A stretch of 64,000 nucleotides of DNA, taken from positions 1,674,001 through 1,738,000 of the forward strand of contig NZ_CP043925.1 of the NCBI RefSeq assembly GCF_009914335.1, read 5' to 3'. Both the position numbers and the translations under genes were made by a program. The notes below the pieces were generated by a model. It saw only the letters and a list, made by a program, of their open reading frames with translations. It did no database searches and was not told the DNA's origin. The stretch is from Proteus columbae (GTDB lineage Bacteria > Pseudomonadota > Gammaproteobacteria > Enterobacterales > Enterobacteriaceae). Below are positions 56,217 to 64,000 of this stretch, one piece after another (the stretch's first letter is position 1; each line of letters starts with the position of its first letter).

Positions 56217-58198
56217 TGAAAGCAATAGTATTTGCCTATCATGATATTGGCTGTGTTGGTTTAAAAGCACTTGAAAAAGCAGGTTATGATATTCAGGCTG
56301 TATTTACCCACACTGACGATCCTAATGAAAATCATTTCTTCTCATCTGTTGCTCGTGTGAGTGCAGAAATGGGATTGACAGTATTTGCACCTGAAAATGT
56401 CAATCACCCATTGTGGATTGAACGTATTCGTGAAATGAAACCTGATGTCATTTTTTCTTTCTATTATCGTCACATGTTAAGTGATGAGATCCTGAATTTG
56501 GCACCAAAAGGCGCGTTTAATTTACACGGTTCTTTATTACCAAAATATCGCGGCCGCGCACCAATTAATTGGGCGATTGTGAACGGTGAAACAGAAACGG
56601 GTGTTACTCTGCATAAAATGACAGCGAAAGCTGATGCAGGTGATATCGTTGCTCAAGAAAAAGTCACTATTGCAGATAATGATACTTCTCTGATTTTACA
56701 TGAAAAAGTAAGAGAAGCCGCTGATAAGTTACTTTCTAGTGCGTTGCCACATATCGCATCAGGTGATTATTCAACAACTGCACAAGATGAAAGCCAAGCA
56801 ACTTATTTTGGCCGTCGTTGCGCTGATGATGGTTTAATCGACTGGAATGCAGATGCAAAAACAGTCCACAACTTAGTACGTGCTGTTACAGAACCATATC
56901 CAGGTGCATTTACTTTCTTAGGTGAACGCAAAATGATTATCTGGCGTTCACGCGCTATTGCTGATAATCAAGGCAAACGTCCTGGTACTGTCATTTCAAC
57001 AGAACCTTTAGTGATTGCGTGTGCGAAAGGTGCAATCGAAGTTGTTACTGGTCAAAGTGAAAATGGTCTTTATGTTCAAGGAAGTCGTTTAGCGGCAGAA
57101 ATGGGCATTGTGACTGATGTTCGCGTTGGACCCAAAGCAACGGCACAAGTAAAACGTCGTAAACGTGTTCTGATTTTAGGTGTGAATGGCTTTATTGGTA
57201 ACCATTTAACAGAGCGTCTATTGAAAGATGATAACTATGATATTTATGGTATGGATATCGGTTCTTCTGCAATTGAGCGCTTTATTGGTAATCCACGTTT
57301 CCACTTTATTGAAGGTGATGTGAGCATTCATACAGAATGGATTGAATACCACATTAAAAAATGTGATGTTATTCTGCCATTAGTGGCTATTGCAACACCA
57401 ATTGAATATACCCGAAATCCATTACGTGTATTTGAATTAGACTTTGAAGAAAACTTAAAAATTGTACGTTATTGTGTTAAATATAATAAGCGTATTATTT
57501 TTCCATCCACATCAGAAGTTTATGGTATGTGTGATGATAAAGAGTTTGACGAAGATAATTCACGTCTGATTGTTGGCCCAATCAATAAACAACGTTGGAT
57601 TTACTCTGTATCTAAACAGTTATTAGACCGAGTTATTTGGGCTTATGGTGCCAAAGAAGGTTTGAAATTTACGTTATTCCGTCCATTTAACTGGATGGGA
57701 CCTCGTTTAGATAACTTAAATTCAGCACGTATTGGTAGCTCTCGTGCAATCACACAATTAATTCTGAACTTGGTTGAAGGTTCTCCAATTAAATTGGTTG
57801 ATGGTGGTGAGCAAAAACGTTGTTTCACTGATATCAATGACGGTATTGAAGCTTTATTCCGTATTATTGAAAACCGTGATAACAAATGTGACGGCCAAAT
57901 TATCAATATCGGTAATCCAACTAACGAAGCAAGTATTCGAGAATTAGCAGAAATGCTGTTAGATTGCTTTGAAAAACATGAGTTACGTGGTCACTTTCCT
58001 CCATTTGCAGGCTTCAAGAAAATTGAAAGTAGCAGTTACTATGGTAAAGGCTACCAAGATGTTGAACACCGTAAGCCGAGCATTAAAAACGCAGAGCGTT
58101 TATTGGATTGGAAACCAAGTATTGAAACTCGCCAAACAGTAGAAGAAACATTAGATTTCTTCTTACGTGGCGCAGTTGAAGAATTAGGCACTAAATAG
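56216..58198 (+). CDS. arnA: Bifunctional UDP-Ara4N formyltransferase / UDP-glucuronate decarboxylase ArnA
   Basis: A 660-residue two-domain enzyme. The formyltransferase domain (1-304) has His104 in [20 protein letters not shown]. The dehydrogenase/decarboxylase domain (about 315-660) has the NAD-binding [10 protein letters not shown], the YSVSKQ catalytic Tyr/Lys pair and [12 protein letters not shown]. It makes the keto-pentose precursor and formylates UDP-Ara4N. Nine bases separate it from arnD. Confidence 0.97.
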   Translation: MKAIVFAYHDIGCVGLKALEKAGYDIQAVFTHTDDPNENHFFSSVARVSAEMGLTVFAPENVNHPLWIERIREMKPDVIFSFYYRHMLSDEILNLAPKGAFNLHGSLLPKYRGRAPINWAIVNGETETGVTLHKMTAKADAGDIVAQEKVTIADNDTSLILHEKVREAADKLLSSALPHIASGDYSTTAQDESQATYFGRRCADDGLIDWNADAKTVHNLVRAVTEPYPGAFTFLGERKMIIWRSRAIADNQGKRPGTVISTEPLVIACAKGAIEVVTGQSENGLYVQGSRLAAEMGIVTDVRVGPKATAQVKRRKRVLILGVNGFIGNHLTERLLKDDNYDIYGMDIGSSAIERFIGNPRFHFIEGDVSIHTEWIEYHIKKCDVILPLVAIATPIEYTRNPLRVFELDFEENLKIVRYCVKYNKRIIFPSTSEVYGMCDDKEFDEDNSRLIVGPINKQRWIYSVSKQLLDRVIWAYGAKEGLKFTLFRPFNWMGPRLDNLNSARIGSSRAITQLILNLVEGSPIKLVDGGEQKRCFTDINDGIEALFRIIENRDNKCDGQIINIGNPTNEASIRELAEMLLDCFEKHELRGHFPPFAGFKKIESSSYYGKGYQDVEHRKPSIKNAERLLDWKPSIETRQTVEETLDFFLRGAVEELGTK

Positions 58199-58207
58199 GA
58201 ATAAATA

Positions 58208-59101
58208 ATGAAGAAAGTTGGTTTGAGAGTTGATGTGGATACTTATCAAGGAACGAAACAAGGTATTCCACAACTGCTGGATGTATTTGCCAGACATAAC
58301 ATTCATGCCAGCTTCTTCTTTAGTGTGGGTCCAGATAATATGGGGCGCCATTTATGGCGCCTTTTAAAGCCTAAATTTTTATGGAAAATGCTGAGATCTA
58401 ATGCTGCATCACTGTACGGCTTAGATATTTTATTAGCAGGAACAGCATGGCCGGGTAAAAAAATTGCTAAAAATTTAGGTTATTTGATGAAAGAAACCCA
58501 AGATGCGGGACATGAAGTTGGATTGCATTCATGGGATCATCAAGGCTGGCAAGCAAAAGTCGGGCGCTGGTCAACAGAAGAATTAATGCAACAAGTTCGT
58601 TTAGGTGTTGAAGCACTGGAAAAAGCACTTGAAAACCCTGTAAAATGTTCGGCAGTTGCTGGATGGCGAGCAGATGAACGCGTATTAACAGTGAAAGAAA
58701 CTTTTCAATTCGATTACAATAGTGATTGTCGAGGAACGCATCCTTTTAGACCCATTTTAGAAAATGGTTCTATCGGTACGGTGCAAATTCCAGTAACATT
58801 ACCAACTTATGATGAAGTTGTTGGTACAAAGGTAAAGGATGAAGATTTTAATCAATTTATTATTGATGAAATCAAAAAAGACAGTGGAATACCTGTTTAT
58901 ACTATTCATACCGAAGTTGAAGGAATGTCAAAAGCCGCTCAATTTGAGCAGTTACTGGCAATGATTGCAAATGAAGGCATCGAATTCTGTCCGTTAAGCG
59001 ATTTATTACCACTAGATAAAGAAACGCTTCCGATGGGTAAAGTTGTTCGATCTGACTTTCCAGGTCGAGAAGGCTGGTTAGGGTGCCAACAAGAGGTCTA
59101 A
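58208..59101 (+). CDS. arnD: Ara4FN-lipid deformylase ArnD
   Basis: A 297-residue NodB-family (carbohydrate esterase 4) deacetylase-like enzyme. It has [12 protein letters not shown] with the metal-binding Asp pair, [18 protein letters not shown] with the metal His residues (HSWDH), [14 protein letters not shown] and [10 protein letters not shown]. It removes the formyl group after transfer to the lipid carrier, at the membrane. Confidence 0.95.
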   Translation: MKKVGLRVDVDTYQGTKQGIPQLLDVFARHNIHASFFFSVGPDNMGRHLWRLLKPKFLWKMLRSNAASLYGLDILLAGTAWPGKKIAKNLGYLMKETQDAGHEVGLHSWDHQGWQAKVGRWSTEELMQQVRLGVEALEKALENPVKCSAVAGWRADERVLTVKETFQFDYNSDCRGTHPFRPILENGSIGTVQIPVTLPTYDEVVGTKVKDEDFNQFIIDEIKKDSGIPVYTIHTEVEGMSKAAQFEQLLAMIANEGIEFCPLSDLLPLDKETLPMGKVVRSDFPGREGWLGCQQEV

Positions 59102-59108
59102 CGAAACT

Positions 59109-60773
59109 ATGTTGAATAACCGGGCGAGTAAAATCGGGGCCATCCTCTTGGCTCTTTTTTTTGTTCTTACCTACTTATTTCCATTGAACAGCCGGTTATT
59201 ATGGCAACCAGATGAAACCCGTTATGCGGAAATTAGCCGTGAAATGGTGGTGAGCGGGAACTGGATTGTTCCTCATATGCTCGATATTCGCTATTTTGAG
59301 AAGCCCGTAGCAGGTTATTGGATCAATAATGTTAGCCAATTAATTTTTGGCCACACCAATTTTGCTGTACGTTTTGGCTCAGTTATTTCTATTCTCTTAA
59401 GCACATTACTTGTCTATTTATTGGCAAGAATGATGTGGCGTAACCGCCAAGTCGCTTTTGTTTCTAGTTTAATCTATTTATCCATGTTCTTAGTGTTTAG
59501 CGTAGGTACTTACAGTGTATTAGATCCTATGCTGGCACTTTGGGTTACCGCGAGTATGGTTTGCTGTTTTTGGGCGCTTAAAGCTACCACAGTAAAAACA
59601 CGAATATTGGCGTGGATAACATTAGGGCTTGCATGTGGTATGGCATTTATGACCAAAGGATTTTTAGCGTTAGCTATTCCGGTCATTGTTATGATACCTA
59701 TCACGCTGTATCAAAAACAATTTACGCAAATGTTGCTCTATGGCTTACTTGCCGTATTTAGTGCAGCATTAATTAGTTTGCCGTGGGCATTGGCTATTGC
59801 TAAGGCAGAGCCAGATTATTGGCACTACTTCTTCTGGGTTGAACATATTCAGCGTTTTTCGGGTGAAGATGCTCAACATAGTTCTCCATTTTGGTACTAC
59901 ATTCCTGTTGTATTACTCGGCGTTATACCGTGGCTTGGTCTATTGCCTGGAGCATTAACTAGCGCATGGAAGAAAAGACGTAAGCGTCCTGAATTATTTT
60001 TCTTATTATGCTGGTTTGTCGTTCCATTCTTATTTTTTAGTATTGCGAAAGGTAAGCTACCGACGTATATGCTGCCGTTTATGGCGCCGCTAGCAATGCT
60101 AATGGCGAAATATGGCGTAGATTGTGCACGCAAATTTAGAATGAAAGCGCTGCGTATAAATGGTTATATCAATATCTTTATTGGTGTTGCTGTTGTTATC
60201 GCTATTTTAATTATCCAACTCGCTTCTTCAAAACCTATATATATGCCATATGAATGGTCTAAATGGGTATTAGCTATAGTGGCATTTTCATTATGGGGCA
60301 TTATTGGTTATCTTTGCTCTACACTTAATGGAAAACACTGGTTATGGGCGGCGTCTTGTTCGCTAGGTGTTAGCTTATGTATCGGTCAGGCAATACCAAA
60401 TAGCAGCGTAGATGGAAAGTTACCTCAAGAATTTATTCGCCAAAATATAGAGACATTAAACGCAAGCAAATACATTGTGAGCAATAGTGTTGGTATCGGT
60501 GCGGGATTAGCGTGGGAATTACAGCGTAGCGATATTTACCTTTATGAAAGAACAGGCGAATTAACTTATGGTGTTGAAGAGTACCCTGATTCACAGCATA
60601 AATTAATTAAACCTGATAATTTTGCTCAGTGGTTAGAAGAAGCAAGAAAAGAGGGGAATGTTTCAGTTGTTATTACCTTTAAAGATCCTAAGAAACTAGC
60701 ACAATTACCAAGACCTGAAGAGCTGGTGACAAACCATCGAGTTGCTATTTTAACTTATGAGAAGCGTAATTAA
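59109..60773 (+). CDS. arnT: Lipid A 4-amino-4-deoxy-L-arabinose transferase ArnT
   Basis: A 554-residue GT-C glycosyltransferase with about 13 membrane helices. It has the first periplasmic loop catalytic motif QPDETRYAEISREM (Asp/Glu), LDIRYFEKPVAGYW, AKGKLPTYMLPFMAP and a C-terminal periplasmic domain (about 440-554). It transfers Ara4N from undecaprenyl phosphate to lipid A phosphate, lowering the negative charge that polymyxins bind. The stop overlaps arnE by one base. Confidence 0.96.
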   Translation: MLNNRASKIGAILLALFFVLTYLFPLNSRLLWQPDETRYAEISREMVVSGNWIVPHMLDIRYFEKPVAGYWINNVSQLIFGHTNFAVRFGSVISILLSTLLVYLLARMMWRNRQVAFVSSLIYLSMFLVFSVGTYSVLDPMLALWVTASMVCCFWALKATTVKTRILAWITLGLACGMAFMTKGFLALAIPVIVMIPITLYQKQFTQMLLYGLLAVFSAALISLPWALAIAKAEPDYWHYFFWVEHIQRFSGEDAQHSSPFWYYIPVVLLGVIPWLGLLPGALTSAWKKRRKRPELFFLLCWFVVPFLFFSIAKGKLPTYMLPFMAPLAMLMAKYGVDCARKFRMKALRINGYINIFIGVAVVIAILIIQLASSKPIYMPYEWSKWVLAIVAFSLWGIIGYLCSTLNGKHWLWAASCSLGVSLCIGQAIPNSSVDGKLPQEFIRQNIETLNASKYIVSNSVGIGAGLAWELQRSDIYLYERTGELTYGVEEYPDSQHKLIKPDNFAQWLEEARKEGNVSVVITFKDPKKLAQLPRPEELVTNHRVAILTYEKRN

Positions 60774-61114
60774 TGTCATTTGTTTTATTGCTGATCGTGA
60801 GCTTTTTGACCTGCATAGGGCAAGTTTGTCAAAAGCAAGCGGTGGTTAGCTGGCAAAGTGACTCATTAACAAAAGCCAGAAAAACGATTTTCTGGCTTTT
60901 TATTGCCATTGTAATGCTTGGTTTGGGGATGTTGTTTTGGTTACGGTTATTGCAAATTCTGCCTCTTAGTATTGCTTATCCTATGTTAAGTATTAACTTT
61001 ATTGTGGTGACGTTAATTGGCCAGTTTGTTTATAAAGAGCCCGTTAATGTAAAACATTGGATTGGTATCGCGTCAATTATGGTTGGTATTATATTGATGA
61101 GTATACAAGTATGA
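60773..61114 (+). CDS. arnE: Ara4N-phosphoundecaprenol flippase subunit ArnE
   Basis: A 113-residue EamA/SMR-like membrane protein with four helices. It opens SFVLLLIVSFLTCIGQVCQKQAV, has LPLSIAYPMLSINFIVVTLIGQFVYKEPV and HWIGIASIMVGIILM. It works with ArnF to flip the lipid-linked sugar to the periplasmic side. It overlaps arnT (one base) and arnF (ATGA). Confidence 0.93.
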   Translation: MSFVLLLIVSFLTCIGQVCQKQAVVSWQSDSLTKARKTIFWLFIAIVMLGLGMLFWLRLLQILPLSIAYPMLSINFIVVTLIGQFVYKEPVNVKHWIGIASIMVGIILMSIQV

Positions 61115-61509
61115 AAGGCTATCTATGGGCAATTGGAAGCGCATTATTAGTGACAGCGGCTCAATTGTTGCTAAAGTTTGGTATGTCTGAATTACCAGCT
61201 TTACAGCTAGAAAAACAGTGGGTTGATTTCTCATGGTTGTGGGTCAATGTAACGCCACTCGCTATCGTGTTTGTTGGCCTTGTCGGTTATGTTCTTTCTA
61301 TGGTTTGCTGGCTATTCACTTTACGTACCATTCCTTTAAATAAAGCCTATCCGCTGATCAGCTTGAGTTATGTGTTTGTTTATATTCTTGCAGTGATATT
61401 GCCTTGGTTTCAAGAAACACCATCATGGACAAAAACAGCGGGTGTAGCATTTATCATGGTCGGAGTGTGGTTAATAAGCCAAAAAACGAAAGAAGCACAA
61501 TCACACTAA
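61111..61509 (+). CDS. arnF: Ara4N-phosphoundecaprenol flippase subunit ArnF
   Basis: A 132-residue four-helix membrane protein, partner of ArnE. Landmarks: GYLWAIGSALLVTAAQLLLKFGMSELP and RTIPLNKAYPLISLSYVFVYILAVILPWF. The ATG at 61111 overlaps the arnE stop; the longer frame upstream is the arnE tail out of frame. It is the last arn gene. No strong terminator follows before nlpC. Confidence 0.93.
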   Translation: MKGYLWAIGSALLVTAAQLLLKFGMSELPALQLEKQWVDFSWLWVNVTPLAIVFVGLVGYVLSMVCWLFTLRTIPLNKAYPLISLSYVFVYILAVILPWFQETPSWTKTAGVAFIMVGVWLISQKTKEAQSH

Positions 61510-61658
61510 CTTAATGATTGCAGAATTTATTTTCTGATCCCTGTTGTTAATTGTGCGATTTATTCTACCAATCATCACTCATTTATCTTCAATAACTTGT
61601 TTTTGCTTAAAAAAGCAGATAGATTTTAAAATCTATGGTAATAACAATGGTGGATGCA

Positions 61659-62150
61659 ATGAGAAAGTCCGTTTTTTATCCTTTCTTACTCTGTATTATT
61701 CTGCTGGCTGGGTGTTCATCTAGTCCATCTAAGCGTATTCCACCTGCGCCTCCCTTAAAAACACAACTTTCCGATCCCATCATGGTGATAGTGCAATTAA
61801 AATCGCAACTTGAGCAATGGTATGGTACGCCTTACAGCTATGGTGGAATGACGCCTTCTGGTATTGATTGTTCAGGCTTCGTGTATAAAACTTACAGTGA
61901 TCGTTTTGATATAAAACTTCCTCGAATGACCATTGATCAAACCAAATATGGTACACAAATCAGTAAAAGTGATTTAATGCCTGGTGATTTGGTTTTCTTC
62001 AAAACGGGCGGTGGTGAAAATGGGCTTCATGTCGGTATTTATGATACTGATAATACATTTATTCATGCATCAACTAGCAAAGGGGTAACTCGTTCATCCC
62101 TTGATAATGTCTATTGGAAAAAGACATTTTGGCAGGCTCGCCGATTGTAG
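61659..62150 (+). CDS. nlpC: NlpC lipoprotein, NlpC/P60 peptidase family
   Basis: A 163-residue lipoprotein (lipobox LLAGC, Cys19) with a cysteine-peptidase domain. The catalytic triad is Cys71 in GIDCSGFV, His124 in NGLHVGIYD and His136 in FIHASTSKG. It ends WKKTFWQARRL like E. coli NlpC. It presumably cuts peptidoglycan stem peptides. Upstream in-frame ATGs at 61635 and 61647 exist; the start at 61659 gives the compact signal MRKSVFYPFLLCII. In E. coli it directly follows btuD; here the arn operon lies between. Confidence 0.92.
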   Translation: MRKSVFYPFLLCIILLAGCSSSPSKRIPPAPPLKTQLSDPIMVIVQLKSQLEQWYGTPYSYGGMTPSGIDCSGFVYKTYSDRFDIKLPRMTIDQTKYGTQISKSDLMPGDLVFFKTGGGENGLHVGIYDTDNTFIHASTSKGVTRSSLDNVYWKKTFWQARRL

Positions 62151-62227
62151 TTTCGTGCCATTTAACAGCCTAATATATTGAGAGTTATGGTATCGTATAC
62201 CTTATTTTCTTCATATAGGTATTCCTT

Positions 62228-63247
62228 ATGTCAGGCAAATTGCGTCTGTTAATTTCCGAGTCTTATGATCCTTGGTTTAACCTTGCTGTTGAAGAGTGTA
62301 TTTTTAGACAAATGCCCGCTGATCAACGCGTACTTTTTCTTTGGCGTAACGATAATACGGTAGTTATTGGTCGAGCACAGAATCCATGGAAAGAGTGTAA
62401 CACCCGTAAAATGGATGAAGATGGTGTGAAATTAGCTCGCCGTTCAAGTGGTGGTGGGGCTGTTTTCCATGATCTTGGCAATACCTGTTTTACCTTTATG
62501 GCAGGAAAGCCAGAATATAATAAAACAATTTCAACTCAAATTATTCTTGATGGATTATTAAAAGCAGGCATTAATGCTACGGCATCAGGACGTAACGATT
62601 TGGTGGTTCCTCAAGATGATGGTGAAAGAAAGGTTTCTGGATCAGCCTATAAAGAGACTAAAGATCGTGGTTTTCATCATGGTACATTATTAATAAATGC
62701 TAACTTATCTAGATTAGCTAATTACCTCAATCCAGATCCGAAAAAACTTCAAGCTAAAGGTATCACGTCTGTTCGCTCTCGAGTGGCTAATTTGATCGAG
62801 CTTCAACCTAATATTACCCATGAAAAACTTTGTGAAACTATCACTGAAAGCTTTTTTGAATACTATGGTGAACGAGTAGAAGCAGAGATTATTTCACCGC
62901 AAAAATTACCTGATTTACCCGGTTTTGAAGAAACTTTCACTAAACAAAGTAGTTGGGAGTGGAATTTTGGACAAGCACCTGCGTTTTCACATCTTTTAGA
63001 TAATCGTTTTAAATGGGGGGGCGTTGAGCTACATTTTGATATCGAGCGTGGCAACGTTATTAGAAGTCAAATATATACAGACAGTTTAGATCCTGCGCCA
63101 TTAGAAGCATTATCAGAGATGTTGGTAGGGCAACGTTACACACCCGAGTCTCTAAAAGCGCTTATTGAGCAACTCACTCAGCGATATCCTAATAATAAAA
63201 TAGAGCTTAACGAGCTTCAAGAATGGCTTGTGACAGCGATAGCGTAA
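62228..63247 (+). CDS. lplA: Lipoate-protein ligase A
   Basis: A 339-residue cytoplasmic enzyme, one residue off E. coli Lpl[14 protein letters not shown] and [21 protein letters not shown] form the lipoyl-adenylate pocket, [21 protein letters not shown] the RRxxGGGxVxHD signature, KVSGSAYKE the catalytic Lys region, and the C-terminal accessory domain spans about 250-339. It attaches free lipoate to the E2 and GcvH domains. Single gene with a terminator. Confidence 0.95.
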   Translation: MSGKLRLLISESYDPWFNLAVEECIFRQMPADQRVLFLWRNDNTVVIGRAQNPWKECNTRKMDEDGVKLARRSSGGGAVFHDLGNTCFTFMAGKPEYNKTISTQIILDGLLKAGINATASGRNDLVVPQDDGERKVSGSAYKETKDRGFHHGTLLINANLSRLANYLNPDPKKLQAKGITSVRSRVANLIELQPNITHEKLCETITESFFEYYGERVEAEIISPQKLPDLPGFEETFTKQSSWEWNFGQAPAFSHLLDNRFKWGGVELHFDIERGNVIRSQIYTDSLDPAPLEALSEMLVGQRYTPESLKALIEQLTQRYPNNKIELNELQEWLVTAIA

Positions 63248-63284
63248 TTTTTATCAACGTTAGAAAACGATAAACAATAAGCAT

Positions 63285-63315
63285 AAAAAAACCAGCTAAA
63301 AAGCTGGTTTTTTTA
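63285..63315. terminator. Bidirectional terminator
   Basis: Stem AAAAAACCAGCT / AGCTGGTTTTTT with an AAAA loop between the convergent lplA and pqrA genes. Confidence 0.88.
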
Positions 63316-63341
63316 TGAAGAATAATGTGATGCGAAATTGA

Positions 63342-63710
63342 TTAGTGATTTTCACATGACATAAAGCAATGAGTGTCTGGCATTTTGCCATTTTCTCTAA
63401 ATTTAGCGGGTGTAGTATTGAAATGCTTTTTAAAGATACGTGTAAATGTTGCTTGAGAGCTAAAACCATACATTAAAGCGATATCTAAAATAGACATATC
63501 TTTTTCTTGTAATGATTTAGCAGCTTCTAATAAGCGACGTTTGCGAACATATTCGCCTAATGTGCAGCCTTTAAAATCTTTAAAAATGCGTTGCAAGTGC
63601 CACTTAGAGTAGCCACTTTTATTTGCAATCGTATCGATTTTTATACCTTCGTTACGTTGTAACTGGGTTTCTAACCATTTCAGAATATCATTAACGACAT
63701 TTTCAGCCAT
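63342..63710 (-). CDS. pqrA: MarA/SoxS/Rob-type regulator PqrA
   Basis: A 122-residue AraC/XylS-type activator without a sensing domain. Helix-turn-helix 1 is at about 28-50 (KIDTIANKSGYSKWHLQRIFK) and helix-turn-helix 2 at about 78-100 (SILDIALMYGFSSQATFTRIFKKHF), followed by the family end PAKFRENGKMP. It fits the Proteus regulator PqrA, which raises multidrug resistance when overproduced. The ATG 63710 has GGAGG upstream. It is expected to bind mar/rob/sox boxes and control efflux genes. Confidence 0.9.
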   Translation of the reverse strand: MAENVVNDILKWLETQLQRNEGIKIDTIANKSGYSKWHLQRIFKDFKGCTLGEYVRKRRLLEAAKSLQEKDMSILDIALMYGFSSQATFTRIFKKHFNTTPAKFRENGKMPDTHCFMSCENH

Positions 63711-63830
63711 AAAACCTCCCACAAAAATGGTGGGGACACAGTGCCCAAGTAAATAGAATAGTAACGTATGTTATTTATAACCTATTTTAAGCATGAGGAA
63801 AATAACAGGTAGGCAAAAAGTGCTTTTCGT

Positions 63831-63849
63831 GATTGATAATCATTATCAC
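63831..63849 (+). promoter_or_regulatory. Fur box at the right edge
   Basis: GATTGATAATCATTATCAC contains the perfect 13-base palindrome GATAATCATTATC, the centre of the Fur consensus. It is about 120 bases from pqrA and probably regulates an iron-uptake gene that begins on the plus strand beyond 64000, although control of pqrA cannot be excluded. The rest of 63711-64000 is AT-rich and holds no supported gene. Confidence 0.75.
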
Positions 63850-64000
63850 AACGATAGGTGTGACTTATATAGTTTAAGTAAGGTTCAGTTTGCTGAATAT
63901 TTCTGATTAAAAGTGATATTTTGTATGACTTTTACTTTGTTGAATTTATTGATTTATTTTTTTAGTTTAATAGTTCTGTTATACCTTTTATTTTTCGCTC

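Overview
The window is chromosomal DNA of a low-GC enterobacterium of the order Morganellales, most likely Proteus or a very close relative. Evidence for this is a foldase-independent Proteus-type lipase, a MarA-like regulator matching Proteus PqrA, a complete arn (aminoarabinose) operon, and core genes of E. coli type with strong A/T codon bias. No prophage, insertion sequence, CRISPR array, tRNA or rRNA gene was recognised. The lipase differs from my memory of the P. mirabilis and P. vulgaris enzymes at many positions, so I do not name the species.

The left third (1-16.5 kb) is an accessory patchwork of mostly single genes separated by long AT-rich gaps. It holds a YedE/DUF3343 selenium-or-sulfur transport pair with a leader able to form competing hairpins around its ribosome binding site, a DUF7832 pseudogene with two in-frame TAG codons, and several lipoproteins of unknown function. 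It also holds a ParD-like/second methionine aminopeptidase operon, a stand-alone phage Q-like antiterminator next to a long inverted repeat and the lipase, a HicB antitoxin without HicA, and ycdX. The rest is a chemoreceptor, a solitary nqrE, a class IV adenylate cyclase, a DUF2628 protein, a UspF-like stress protein and ferritin.

The middle (16.8-44.3 kb) follows two E. coli blocks. The first is yobA-copD-yebY-(SdsR sRNA)-yebV-letB-letA-msrC-proQ-prc-htpX, without pphA, yebW and rsmF, and with an OprD-type porin placed between prc and htpX. The second is tcyP-ydjM-yniC-yniB-yniA. A conserved protein of unknown function lies between the blocks. After them come the Fur-boxed sitABCD manganese/iron transporter, emtA, marC, a GNAT acetyltransferase, csaA, an AraC regulator and a PACE efflux protein.

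The right part (44.3-64 kb) is the translation cluster thrS-infC-rpmI-rplT-pheM-pheS-pheT-ihfA. Its RNA controls are visible: a threonine-anticodon mimic before thrS, an AUU start for infC, a hairpin before rpmI, and the pheM leader peptide with its attenuator. btuC-btuD follow (btuE is absent), then the seven-gene arnBCADTEF operon inserted between btuD and nlpC, then nlpC, lplA and pqrA. A strong Fur box at the right edge probably serves a gene beyond the window. No wholly new defence or mobile system is evident. The best leads are the ParD-like/Map operon, the orphan Q-like gene with its neighbouring inverted repeat, the yedE leader, the orphan nqrE, and the Asp-to-Asn change in the kinase motif of YniA.
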